Below, piece after piece: positions 31,604 through 42,560 of a DNA stretch of 64,000 bases. The DNA is taken from positions 655,590 through 719,589 of the forward strand of contig NW_025541373.1 in the NCBI RefSeq assembly GCF_017591435.1. Direction: 5' to 3'. Source of the DNA: Portunus trituberculatus. Lineage: Eukaryota > Arthropoda > Malacostraca > Decapoda > Portunidae. The notes beneath the pieces were generated by a model. It was not told where the DNA came from, searched no databases, and was given only the letters and a program-made list of their open reading frames with translations. Every line of letters starts with the position of its first letter. Positions within the stretch are counted from its first letter, which is position 1. A program made the translations under genes and the position numbers.

Positions 31604-33920
31604 TAACTTGATGACACAGTGGGTGAGGTCACCAACAAGGTGCAGGGAATAAGATGTTGCAGCAAGGTTGGATTTGGTATTTGCTAGGGGCATCTCTCTA
31701 AAAGAGGAAATTGAACATGAATGTCCCTTGGGGAAAAGCGACCATGATGTCCTAAGCTTTGAGCTGGATACGAAATTAAGCATGGAAAAGAGTGTGGAGC
31801 ACAGGGAGGAAAAATTAAATTATGTCAGGGCAAATTACAACCATATAAGAGAATTCTTTAATGAAATTGACTGGTCTGTGGTATACCAGGAACGGGATAT
31901 GCAATTGAAATACGATAAATTTATGGATTTGTATAACTCTGCTGTGAAAAAGTTTGTGCCATATTACAGAAAGAGGACTTTAAATAATAAACAGTGGTTT
32001 AATAGAAATTGTGAAGAAGCAAAAAAGAACAAAGAAAAGGCATGGAAGAAACTTAAGAAAAACAGTGATGTATTATCAAGAGAAGTTTACAAAACAGCAA
32101 GGAATAGATATGTTGAAGTAAGGAGAACAGCACAAAAGGAATATGAACAGAGGGTGGTGGAAAACTGTGATAGTGACCCTAAAATGTTTTACAAATTCAT
32201 AAATGGAAAACTAAATAAAAGGGAGGCAATAGAAAAGGTAAAAATGGGAAGAAGTATATGAGGATGCTAGAGATATAGCTGAAATTTTGAACGACAACTT
32301 TTGCAAAGTGTTTACAAAGGAGGAGCATTTTATAGGAGAAGGGCCTACGGAAATAAAGCAAATGCAGGACATCATGGTTACTAAAGAAGATGTAAGGAAA
32401 ATTATAAGCAATTTGGATATTAATAAATCAATGGGGCCTGATGGCATATCTGGGAGGTTGCTGAAAGAATGTAAGGATCAATTGTTGAACCCCATATTTG
32501 ATATTGTGGAAACCTCCATACGAACAGGAATAGTCCCGAAAGAGTGGAAAAGAGCTGACATTGTGCCTATATATAAGAATGGAAGTAGAATGGAACCGTT
32601 AAATTATAGACCAGTATCGTTGACTAGTATATTGTGCAAGGTATGTGAAGAAGTAATTAAAGCTAAGTGGAGTGAGTATCTAGAAAGTGAAAACATTCTG
32701 AGTGAAAGGCAGTTTGGTTTCAGAAAAGGAAGATCGTGCGTATCCAATTTATTATGTTTTTATTCAAGAGTGACTGACATACTACAACATAGAGAGGGAT
32801 GGGTGGATGCTATCTACCTGGACTTGAGAAAGGCCTTTGATAAAGTGCCACACAATAGACTGATGTGGAAACTAAAGAAGATTGGAGGAGTAAGTGATAA
32901 ACTAGCAAAATGGATGGAAAATTACTTAGTGGGAAGAGAAATGCGAACAGTGGTGAAAGGAAAGAAGTCAGAGTGGAAAAAGGTAACCAGTGGAGTTCCA
33001 CAAGGGTCCTATCATGTTTTTGATTTATGTTAATGACATGCCAGTAGGAATTGACAGTTACATGAATATGTTTGCGGTCGATACTAAAATTATGAGGAGA
33101 GTTAAGAATGTGGAAGATTGTAACAAGGTACAGGAAGATCTTGATAAAATATATGAGTGGAGTAAAGAATGGCAGATGGAATTTAATATAAACAAGAGCC
33201 ATGTTATGAAAATGGGAAGAAGTAGATACAGACCAAACTGGGATTACAGACTGGGTGATGAGAAAATTAAAGAGACCAATGAGGAGAAAGACTTAGAAGT
33301 AACCGTACAAAACATTTTTTCACCAGAGAAACACATTAACAAGATATTTTTGTAAACATATAACATGCTTCAAAATATTGGCCTTGCATTCCACTACCTA
33401 GATGAAGGAATGATGAAGATGATACTATGCACTTTAATAAGACCCCAGTTAGAATATGCAGCATGTGTCTGGTCACCACACATGAAGAAAAATGTGAAGA
33501 AGGTGGAAAGGGTACAGAGGCTGGCAACAAGGATGGTACCAGGACTCAGGGAGTTAGACTATGAGGAAAGACTGAGTAAACTGGGGCTGACCACATTAGA
33601 AGAGAGAAGAACAAGAGGAGACATGATAACTATGTATAAATTGGTGAACAAGATTGACATATTGGACAGAGAATTGATAAAGGTGACCACAAGTAATCAT
33701 CTCCGAGGACATGGAAAAAAATTAATAAAAGACATCTGTCCAAATGACGTGAGAAAGCACAGTTTCCCGCATCGTAGCATTGATAAGTGGAATAAACTGA
33801 GCAGTGATGTCGTTGACACGGTGTGTGTCAATCAGATGAAAGAGAGATATGACAGGAGTAGACAAGGAGACAGGACACAGAGAGCTTAGCTCGGGCCCTG
33901 TAATACACAAATAGGTAAAT
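31601..33920 (+). mobile_element. LINE family B2, ~2.3 kb, endonuclease end to 3' end
   Basis: 31668-32261 is open with PLGKSDHDVLSFEL (end of the endonuclease) and the linker to the RT. 32287-33033 holds the RT palm and fingers: NKSMGPDGISGRLLKEC, YRPVSLTSILCKV, FGFRKGRSCVSNLLCFYSR, YLDLRKAFDKVPHNRL and TSGVPQGS. A small deletion at about 33008 shifts the frame. The active site at about 33070 reads FAVDTK, with Val in place of the first catalytic Asp. 33365-33889 is the C-terminal domain ending RSRQGDRTQRA. The terminus ACAAATAGGTAAATACACAC differs slightly from family B. The catalytic change and the frameshift make it dead. Confidence 0.88.
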
Positions 33921-33932
33921 ACACACACACAC

Positions 33933-34000
33933 AATGCATCCTGGTGGAGAGTGGACATGGGAGCAGCTGATATCCAGTAAGCAAAAGCCAGCAGTCAATG
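33933..34000 (+). mobile_element. LINE B2 5' UTR-like start
   Basis: Directly after the AC tail (33921-33932) comes CCTGGTGGAGAGTGGACATGG, similar to the 5' end at 63181-63205 (CTCCATGGAGAGCGGACGTG). Only the first tens of bases are recognisable. 34001-34314 holds nothing I recognise. Confidence 0.4.
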
Positions 34001-34312
34001 AAAATTTATGTAGAAATGTGTAGTAGGGAAACAGGGCTGTGTTAGTGCAGGGTCATGTCTCCATACAGTAAGTAAGAATTTTGAGATAAATATACATAAA
34101 ATGCACGGCCATGGGTTTTACTTTGAGGGAAAGAGGAAACGTGCAAATTGCCCTTCCATCGAATTATGGAAGACAGAAACTCCAAAGCAAAATTCATATC
34201 AGGAAAATGATTCTCATGGAAATTTGCCTCAGTGATTTGATACAAATGTGATAAACTTAGAAAAAAGCAGTGTAATTTACAAGAAGAAAATAAAGAACTG
34301 AAAACCCAGTAA

Positions 34313-34417
<105 letters not shown>

Positions 34418-34892
34418 GAAGGATGGATAACTGGCCAAGGGCAATAAAATATGGGAAAAAAAAAAGGCCCACTGGATTGCCTTAAAAGTCATGGGAGTTT
34501 TCCAAAATTCAGGGACAAATGTCTTGAGACCCTCTTAAAAGAAGTCAAGTTGTAGGAAGATGGAAATACAGAAGCAGGGAGGAGTTTCAGAGTTTATCAG
34601 AGAAAGGTATGAATGAGTGAGAATACTTGTTAACTCTTGCATTAAAGAGTTGGATAGAATAGGGATGAGAGGAAGAAGAAAGCCTTGTGCAACGAGGCTG
34701 CTGGAGGACGGGGAGGCAAGCAGTTAGCACGAAAATAGCAATAGAGAGATGTGACATTTCGGCAGTGAGAAAGAGGCTGAAGACAGTCAGTCAGAAGAGG
34801 GGAGTTGTTGAGATGAAAAGCTTTTGATTCCACCCTAAGTAATAAAACTGTGTGAGTGGAACGCCCCCAAACATGTGAAGAGTACTGCATAC
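34418..34892 (-). mobile_element. LINE family A, 3' fragment
   Basis: Family A 3' signature (GGCCAAGGGCAATAAAAT, GGCCCACTGG on the plus strand) and the minus-strand C-terminal block SHVWGRSTHTVLLLRVESKAFHL near 34820-34885. 34893-35834 contains no gene or known repeat that I can support. Confidence 0.75.
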
Positions 34893-35837
34893 CGGAGACA
34901 AGCAGTACAAGCTATGTCCTGAAGTCTGAATATGAATAGTTTGTGTCGTGAGCGGTGAATCCTCATGATTCACCACTCTGGGGTGAACACTATTCTGAAA
35001 GTGTGGCGCACGGTCCAGATATACAGTGTCTTCCATCCCGTTGGCTTATTTTGGTCTCGGCTGCACATAAATGTCATGTGAGCCCCACAATTAACATTCA
35101 TTTATTGCTCGTATGCTTGAATTTAAATTTTCTTTCACCCTCCCCACCATGGCCTCTTTTTGTGGATTCATGAGCTTACCATTCTGCCCTGTTACTACAT
35201 ATTATGGGACCTAGAAAACTAAGTAGTAAGACCCAAATCTCAGTTATTTGTGCCTTAGTGAGAGAAAATATGTGAAATCAAGAAATGCCACGAACACTGG
35301 CATAGCTCTCAGAACTGTTTAACATTGTACCAAAATTTATTGTGAGGGAGGAAGAGACGCTTTGCCACCACCTCACAAGCCTGACCTAATTCTGGATGAG
35401 TTAGATGAGTGTATGGAAAAGTGCAATGTAGCTATCATTTTGTCTTCCTTTTTCTGTTATAGCAGTGACACACAGCACAACTATTGGGCATTACAAAGCA
35501 AATATAAAAATTAGTCTCAAGATGGCAGGCAGGGTCAGATCATGGCTTGGCGCACAGTTGCTTGGGTGCGTGTGACATGGGCAGAGGTCAGGGTCTGACT
35601 GGCTAGCTGGGCCCAAGGATTCTAGAAGGATATATGGGTTCAATGGGCAGCTTGGAGGAATTGATTAGGGAGGCTAGCTTGTAACAAATGGCGCGGGTCG
35701 CAAGTAGTAAGGGAGTGAGGGATGGGGGGTATCCATCAGCAGGAGAGGATGAGCACCGTTACAAGATTCACAGTCAGTCAGTCACGTGAAGGGATGCAAG
35801 CTACAGCAGTCATCGCCTGCCTCTGCCTGGGTCATAT

Positions 35838-36462
35838 CACACTCGAAGCTCACTTGAACCCCCTGCGTCTGTCTCCTGACCTTCTGCCCTTGGTGTAGGA
35901 CTACCCCTGAGACCATTGAACATTTCCTGCTTCAATGTCCATGCCTCCACTCTCACCACTGCACTACGCTCCTGGCTCTCCGCCCTGGCCAACACAACAC
36001 TCAACCTGCCCACCCTCCTGGCGGCCTCAGGCGTCCATCCCTCCCAGCAACCTGCTGTCCTAAGCCTTACTTGTGCCTTCTTGAGGAAGATTGGCCCACT
36101 ACCATGCCTGTGATACCCACTCAAGACTACCCCAGGGCTCATAAGGATCCATAAATCTTCGTGGCCTTAACTATTGGATCCTTATGAGCCTTGGGATACT
36201 CCTGTGTCATCACAGGTGTGGTAGCTGGCTGGTCTTCCTCAAGAAGGCACAAGTAAGGCAAAGGACAGCAGGTTGCCAGGAGGGGTAGATGCCTGAGGCC
36301 GCCAGGACGGTGGGCAGGTCGAGTGTTGTGATGGCCAGGGCGGAGACCCGGGAGCGTAGTGCAGTATGGTGAGAGTGGAAGCATGGGCATTGAAGCAGGG
36401 AATGTTCGATGGTCTCAGGGGTAGTCCTACACCAAGGGTGGTGCAAGTGAGCTCTGAGTGTG
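35838..36462. repeat. Inverted duplication of a LINE C-terminal domain
   Basis: Arms of about 300 bp (35838-36151 and 36175-36462) are inverted copies with some substitutions. They meet at a 16-bp perfect stem (36136-36151 with 36175-36190) and a 23-nt loop. Both arms encode TTPETIEHSLLQCPCFHSHH followed by ALRSRVSALA, DLPTVLAASG and AVLCLTCAFLRK-like blocks (plus frame 35916-36113, minus frame 36560-36210). The Cys/His-rich PETIEHxLLxCP motif is typical of the zinc-knuckle C terminus of R1/I-type LINE ORF2 proteins; that assignment is from memory of the motif. Confidence 0.75.
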
Positions 36463-37560
36463 ATATATGAATATTTTTGACAATAAACCAGAGTGAAGTG
36501 ATTATAAAAAGAGGAATATATACATTTACATGCACATTTAACTGTCTTATCTGTATACAAATCTATTTAATTATCTACCTGTCTACCTATCCATGTTTGT
36601 TTATCTGAGCGAGTCACCTCCACACAGCGTGCCCTCGCTGGGATGACCACCTCCCAGGCTGCCACCATACCACTGTCCACAGCTGGTTTTTGCTGTGGGC
36701 AATGTGGGCGACCAGATGCAATCTATTCGGGGGTGTACAAAAATTAAGAAACAGAAACAAAAACAGAAACAAAAACCAAAAACCAAAAACAAAAAAAAAA
36801 AAGTGCATAGAAAAAAAATTGTCGGTCTTATGGACTAATAGTGGTCATTTCCAGGTGAAGTTGGTGCAGTGGGTGCTGGTGTTGCATCAGCTTGTTGGTG
36901 AGAGTTACACAGGTTGTGTGTCTGTCAGAAAAGGTGAAGGGGGAGGGGAGAAGGGGATCAATCTGCCGCTGCAGAGAGTGTGTATGTATGTCACTCAGGG
37001 GAAGGCAAGGGGGAGGGGGGGTGGGGGATACACTGACACCTATGCATTATTATAATACCATAATATTAGGATACCTCTTCCTCTTCTCTGAGGGAGGGGG
37101 CAAGGGGTGGGGGGAGACGCCAACGGATTGTTCGCCCAGGGTGCAAAACTAGCCAGGACTGCCGGCCCTCTGCTGCCCATGGAAAACACATGGGAACGCC
37201 TGAGTTACGTTCCTTGTTTTCCGTCTTATGTGCATGTTTGGAGGCTGCCTACCATGTGTGTCACCTTAACAGACTCACAATAGTCGTGGCATACTGTGCC
37301 ACCAAGAGTTAGACGGCAAATCATACAAACAAATGAGATAATACAGTGTTTTCCAGCTTTGGTGGACTTGGGTGAGAGGTGGAAGCTGTCTTTGATGCAA
37401 ACCTATCACTGAACAAGGTCACGTGTATATACATGTGCATGTGTAGATGTAGACATGTATATATACGTGTGCATTTAAATGAAGGGTAAGTAAACTGTAT
37501 ATGTATCTGGTGAAACTTTGCCTGAATGTTGAGCTTTCTTGGTATAGCAATTACTTAACA
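36463..37560. other. No recognised gene; G-rich clusters
   Basis: Short A-rich and pyrimidine runs, and three G-rich clusters (36933-36957, 36998-37027, 37092-37115) able in principle to form G-quadruplexes. An imperfect palindrome of TATATACATGT type lies at about 37420-37472. Confidence 0.5.
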
Positions 37561-37564
37561 TGTC

Positions 37565-37617
37565 AATATACTCTCTCTCTCTCTCTGTCTGTCTCTTTAA
37601 GCTTTATACATTAATTA

Positions 37618-37654
<37 letters not shown>

Positions 37655-37680
37655 ATATATACATTAATTAATATGAGGAG
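37565..37680. repeat. Compound (TC)n - spacer - (TC)n repeat
   Basis: (TC)n, then AAGCTTTATACATTAATTAATATTC, then (TC)n and a second copy of the spacer. The same spacer joins TC tracts at 49840-49862 and 57145-57170. Confidence 0.85.
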
Positions 37681-37881
37681 CCCCGAGGAGAAGGGGCCAA
37701 ACCGCCACCTCGGTGGAAAATTAGTTAACAACGGTTTTCGGTAGATGGAAGCACTGTCTATCTATCCCCAAAGAGAAAACAGCAAAATATCCACTCTAAA
37801 ACCCTTTCCCTGAAGGTTGAAAATAGGGTGCTGTCAATGGAAGAAAAACATGATGAGGTATACAAACTCCGGACAGGACGG

Positions 37882-37997
37882 GCCAATACAAGCCCGCCCG
37901 GCAGCCAATGACAGCACTGGTATCATCTCTCCGTGTTTTGCTCCGCCCGCTCAGCCAATCAGCGGCGTTGTTTCATAAGCGACAGAGCTTCAGTCTT
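37882..37997 (+). promoter_or_regulatory. TATA-less promoter-like region: CCAAT, GC boxes, Inr
   Basis: Three CCAAT boxes (37882, 37905, 37955), GC-box-like GCCCGCC and CCGCCC (about 37892 and 37943), and an arthropod-type initiator TCAGTC (37990-37995), in the only GC-rich block nearby. It would drive the weak coding candidate just downstream. Assigned by motif inspection only. Confidence 0.4.
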
Positions 37998-38071
37998 TTT
38001 ACCCACGCCTGGTAAAACACACGGTTCTTGTTCGCTCTGATTTTTGTTGAATTTTCACGTAATTAGTGAAC

Positions 38072-38217
38072 ATTAAGGCGGATGTTGGTGATAGCAGTGT
38101 GCCGGGGACTTCTGTGCACACCCCTAGTAGGAAAGGGCAGCCTGACAAGTGGGTGTGTAACGTGAAGAAGGCTAAAAGAGATCGAATGATCACATGCAAA
38201 CACATAAACACATAAAA
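38072..38217 (+). pseudogene. Possible first exon related to the ORF at 42560-42826
   Basis: One frame reads ADVGDSSVPGTSVHTP, then RKGQPDKWVCNVKKAKRDR, and stops at 38217, ten bases before the Harbinger element. KWVCNVKKAKRDR resembles the NMRKAKRNRGEEYV part of the ORF at 42560-42826. There is no in-frame ATG; an AAG stands where a start codon would fit. It is either a relic or an exon with an unseen start. Confidence 0.3.
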
Positions 38218-38262
38218 CACCTATTAAGGCTAGTACACACCTGCATACCTCGTCGCGCGACT

Positions 38263-38320
38263 TGTCGAGCGACCGTATATAGACGGTGGCTCGACATTGT
38301 TTATATACGGTCGCTCGACA
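38263..38320. repeat. Subterminal palindromic sites of the Harbinger element
   Basis: A 19-bp sequence TGTCGAGCGACCGTATATA (38263-38281) is exactly inverted at 38302-38320, with a further GGCTCGACA between them. Near the other end (about 41625-41800) there are many GTCGC/GCGAC repeats, including tandem GTCGCACTTT. These are candidate binding sites for the transposase or its MADF partner. Confidence 0.65.
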
Positions 38321-38387
38321 CCGTTGCATGAGCGTTTAGCGTCCACACTACCATTGTTATTTTTCATGTAGTTTCTGCTCGGCAGTC

Positions 38388-40903
38388 ATGGAGGACATTG
38401 CTCTGTGCGGGGTGAGCGCGTGCCTAGTGATAATTGCCGATGAAGATGGAAGAAACAGAAAACGCAAACGTTGGTGGTGTCGCGATTTGTTTGAGGAGGG
38501 GCCGAGATTTGCTGTTGGACTATTGGATAAATTGAAACTGAACGACGCCACGGGTTTCACAAATTTCACCCGCCTAACACCTACAGATTTCGAAGAGTTA
38601 CTTCTGATGGTCGGAGGGCAAATAATGAAACAGGACACCAAATTTAGAGAAACAATACCAGCGTCTGTTCGACTTGGTGTCACACTGCGATTCCTTGCAA
38701 GTGGAGACTCCTTCGCAAGCCTCATGTACACATTCAGGATATCAAAACAGGCAATATCACAAATAGTCCCAGAAGTTTGCGAAGCAATTATTTCAGCACT
38801 GAAACAATATGTGAAGGTATGTAGTTATAACAAATTCAGACTTACAATTTTATTAATGTTCTGTTTTAACAAATAACATGTGATTCCTTTTTCCATTACA
38901 ATCAGAGAATGTAAGCAACAAATGACATAAACAGAAATAAAGCATTACCAGTAATAATTACTGTTCTCGAACGTTTCGAGTAACACATGAACTATAGACA
39001 TTAAAATAAAAACAATATTTTATGTCAACTGCATGATACAATGCACCACATTACTTTCAAATAAAATACAATACAAGCTTGTGTGATAATGCTGAAGTTA
39101 ATGAACAAAATAATAATAATTTCCTTGACATTCTTTTAGTACTTTAGGCATATTTATTTTGCATATTACAATTTTAACAAATCTACCACGTCTAAATAAT
39201 CCCTGGTACCAGCTGCTGACTGTGATTGTTGATCAGGAACAAGTGATACAGACGCTGCTGACTGTGATTGTTGATCAGGAACAGGTGATACAGACGCTGC
39301 TGACTGTGATTGTTGATCAGGAACAGGTGATACAGACGCTGCTGACTGTGATTGTTGATCAGGAACAGGTGATACATACGGTGTAGCTGATGATGAGCAA
39401 GGTGGAACAGGAGATGAATGACAACTGAGATGTGAATAGTCTGACAGGGGTGAATGTGATAAGACACGGGCGGAAGATGGATATGTGTTCTGCATAGCTT
39501 GAATGTCTTCAGATAACTGTCCCATGTCCAATCGAAATAAGATATCGTTGATGTAACGCTGAGCTAAAGAAATCTCCACCTTGGGTCTGTTGCAGTTTTT
39601 CATCTTATTTGCAACGAATTCACCGAATGCTGTATTCTCATCTCTCGCAGAAACAATGTGTGAGAGAGATTTCATGCAATCTACAGCTTCAATCACAGGG
39701 GGAGCTTCCACTCTTTCGGGCACGTTTAGGAGGTATTCTTGGAGTTTGGAATGGGTGGCCATCGTCCTTTTCTTCAATTTCTTCATTATTAGAAGTAGTT
39801 CCTTGCTCCTCAGCGGCTACTTGAACCTCCATGTCCGCATTCCCAGAGCGGTCCTGAAACACAAATCATATATATTATTAAACGAGGCGTGTCCGTCCGT
39901 CTGTCTGTCCGTCTGTCTGTCCGATAGTACATTGTTCCTTTCTACGTATGCACCTTTTACGTTACAACCAATGATCGGGAAATATTCGGTGAAAACTTTC
40001 TAAATGATGAGCATAGGTACTTTCACTGTACGAAATGTTTAAAAATGATTAATTATTGTTATTACTTTCTTATTGCAGAAACCATCTTCCGAAGCTGAAT
40101 GGAGAATTGTTGCTAATGACTTCGAGACAAGATGGAATTTTCCACACTGCTTAGGGAGCATTGATGGCAAGCACATTCAGATGATTGCACCTGCCCATAG
40201 CGGCAGTTTGTATTACAACTACAAAAACACCTTTAGTATAGTGTTGCTTGGTGTTGCAGATGGTAACTACAACTTTTTGTACGCTGATGTTGGGTGTCAA
40301 GGCCGCATTTCTGACGGGGGTGTTTTTAAGTTCACCTCATTGTATAATACCCTAGAGAACAATTCGGCACATGTACCCAGTGTTGAGGCATTACCAGGTA
40401 GAACGGAGCCGGTACCGTATGTTCTAGTAGGAGATGACGCTTTTGCTATGTCCTCATACTTGATGAAACCATACCCTGGTCGTGCATTAGACATCCCTAA
40501 ACGAGTGTTCAACTACAGACTAAGTAGAGCTCGAAGGATCATAGAAAATGTGTTTGGAATAATGTCATGTAAATTCAGAGTGTTTCTTAAGCCCATTGCT
40601 TTACAACCATGTAAAGTTGAATCTGTGGTTTTAGCATGCATATATTTGCACAACTTTTTACGCAGGAATTCTGTTTCAAGACAGAGCTACACGCCTCCTG
40701 GAAGTTTCGACTCTTGTGACACAGATGGCAATATGATAGCAGGATCTTGGAGAAGAGACATCAATGAATGTGATCGTTTGTTGGATTTGATGCATGTTCC
40801 ACGAAGAGCTTCGGATAACTTACATAAAATCCGTGATGAATTTTGCAGCTATTTTGTTTCTGAACAGGGAACTGTGCCTTGGCAGTATGACGCCATAATC
40901 TAA
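38388..40903 (+). CDS. PIF/Harbinger (HARBI1-like) DDE transposase, two exons
   Basis: Exon 1 38388-38816 (143 codons) and exon 2 40079-40903 (274 codons plus stop). The intron starts GTATGTAG and ends TTATTGCAG, and the join keeps the frame (QYVK then KPSSEAEW). Total 417 residues, normal for the family. Exon 1 has the helical N-terminal domain (RKRKRWWCRDL, TDFEELLLMVG). Exon 2 has WNFPHCLGSIDGKHI with the first catalytic Asp, GCQGRISDGGVF, LVGDDAFA with the second Asp, and SRARRIIENVFGIM with the catalytic Glu. It would cut and paste elements with matching ends in the nucleus. No stop or frameshift is seen. The intron contains the last exon of the antisense MADF gene. Confidence 0.92.
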
Positions 40904-41506
40904 TATCGTAGATCATGTGTACAATAGCTAATCACAGACTAAAGTTCAATAGCATACCTATCTAATACAATGTTAGTTAATCTTTTGCTCGTAATTGACA
41001 GTATCAGAATGTTTTAGTATACCTAATACATACATTTTCTTTATAATTATTAACAGCAAATTAGTTTTGTGGGTAACTGCTATAAATACAATATGCAACA
41101 ATATGTAGCTAACTGTAATTGAAATGTTCAATAAACTATTATTCACTTACCTCATCTTCCTTTTCTCCCGTATTTGGGATTGTATCCTCCGAATCTGTGT
41201 TCCGGCTGCCTTTAGATTCATTAAATGGTAATAGGAATAATAAATATTCATATGCAAACCATGTGGATTTCTTAGGAGACTGCCCACTCGAATGTTTCAC
41301 TTTTTTTCGCTCTCGGTAGAACGAACTTTTTAAATTATGAATTTTCTTCTCGATATCTCCCACGGGAACCTCATGCACTGTAGCCAGTGATTCCAGTGCT
41401 GCTTTCCTTTTCACACGGTTTTATAATCTGAACAGGTTACGTCCCAAAGGCAGGTAAATCCATGATAGTCTTCTATAAACTTCAAAACTTTGTCATTGGA
41501 CCACAT
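39166..41506 (-). pseudogene. Harbinger MADF/Myb-like partner gene, two exons, frameshifted
   Basis: Exon 1 41506-41151 begins MWSNDKVLKFIEDYHGF, continues LWDVTCSDYK, then KRKAALESLATVHE, a MADF DNA-binding domain. It runs on to a GAG/GTAAGT donor (41151/41150). An acceptor CAG ends at 39854, and exon 2 (39853-39166) reads DRSGNADMEVQVAAEEQG, then PPKRARKSGSSP, later AVDCMKSLSHIVSARDEN and a C-terminal 14-residue repeat. Two breaks disturb the frame: an extra GT in a GTGT at 41413-41416, and a single extra base near 39695. The MADF partner normally binds the ends and brings in the transposase. An AATAAA lies 8 nt past the stop (39158-39153). If both indels are sequence errors the gene would be whole. 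Confidence 0.75.
39212..39379 (-). repeat. 42-bp in-frame tandem repeat, 4 copies
   Basis: Units start at 39212, 39254, 39296 and 39338 and encode a Ser/Gln/Ala-rich 14-residue repeat (PVPDQQSQSAASVS) in the MADF partner. The copies are nearly identical, which shows recent expansion. Confidence 0.95.
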
Positions 41507-42169
41507 TGCTCTCAATCCGAAAACACCCGACTCACTTGGTAGCTAGAGACACTACTGGCCAAGGTGGCTATGTCTCGTATACCGTTGCAGATGTCGTACA
41601 CACTGGCAACAACGTGTCTATTCTGTATACCGTCGCACTTTGTCGCACTTTGTAACCCATTCCGATCGGGTAACCAGCGACATGGGAATTTGGCCGCAGA
41701 ACACGAACTGCAACAAGCCGCGACAAGGATTTGTCGCAAGACATGTATGCGCATACAAGGTGCGACACGTCGCTGCAAGCAAAGTCGCGCGACGAGGTAT
41801 GCAGGTGTGTACTAGCCTTTAGAACACCAAAACTAAATACAAAAAATCATAAAAAATAGGAAAATAGGAATATCGATCTAAAATTTTCACACTTTACTTA
41901 ACTTACATGATACTTTTACTGTGCCGAGTTTGAATACATTTGAATAAGAAACACGTATACCTAAAAAAACACCATTTGGTGTTTGTTGGTGTTTTTTGGG
42001 TTTTACACAAACACTTGTTATCCCATTTAATTTGCGACGTCAAGACCTTTCTTTTGATGTATCATACCCTTACTTAATATCTTTTTTTTTACTGTATACT
42101 ACTTCCTGGACTTTAAAGGCGAATAACTCAAAACTTACTTTTTGGCGTTTTGGCCCCTTCTCCTTGGGG

Positions 42170-42560
42170 CTCCTCATATTCTCTCTCTCTCTCTCCTTCC
42201 TACCCTCTCTATTTTAATTCCTTCCTACCCACCTTACTTTTGTTCCTTCCTACACATCCTACTATTGTTCCTTACTACCCAGCCTACTTTTGTTCCTTCA
42301 AACTCCTGCTCGTTCTCCTCACCTTATTTCTTATCCTTCCTACCACCCTATCCCTACTCTCTTGCCCATCCTAACCATGCTATTTCTTATTCATCCTACT
42401 TTCACTCCTTCCTACCCTAACACTCTTCCTTCCTGCTCACCCTAACCCTACCACTTCCTGTGCATCCTAACCTGCTCCTCCTGCTCAACTTAACCCTGAT
42501 CCTTTCTACTCACTCTAACTCTGCTACCTCCTGCTCCCCCTATCCTTGCTCCTTCCTACT
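42170..42560. repeat. Degenerate pyrimidine-rich minisatellite
   Basis: A TTGTTCCTTCCTACCCA-type unit of about 24 bp repeats with many changes. 41822-42169 holds nothing recognised. Confidence 0.65.

Larger units (their letters stand above)
38227..41818 (+). mobile_element. Complete PIF/Harbinger DNA transposon
   Basis: 3592 bp with perfect 37-bp terminal inverted repeats (38227-38263 and 41782-41818, beginning AGGCTAGTACACACCTGC), flanked by TTA on each side (38224-38226, 41819-41821), the TWA target of this superfamily. It carries both genes that PIF/Harbinger elements need: a DDE transposase (plus strand) and a MADF/Myb-like partner (minus strand). The perfect ends and the intact transposase point to recent activity. 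The other Harbinger-type elements in this window (4092-6022, 18559-19290) have related but different ends, so this copy is not their direct parent. Confidence 0.95.

Noticed and set aside
38357..38731. Minus-strand ORF over transposase exon 1
   Set aside because: Shadow frame of the transposase; no domain.
39212..39379. CRISPR-like array
   Set aside because: Units are contiguous, with no spacers, and lie in a coding exon of a eukaryotic transposon.
39159..39386. Plus-strand ORF with a repeated LLTVIVDQEQVIQT unit
   Set aside because: Antisense reading of the 42-bp repeat in the MADF partner; the minus frame fits the gene structure.
41512..41822. Several 60-90 residue ORFs near the right Harbinger end
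   Set aside because: They cover the GTCGC-rich subterminal region and the TIR; no start context, no similarity, mutually overlapping in many frames.
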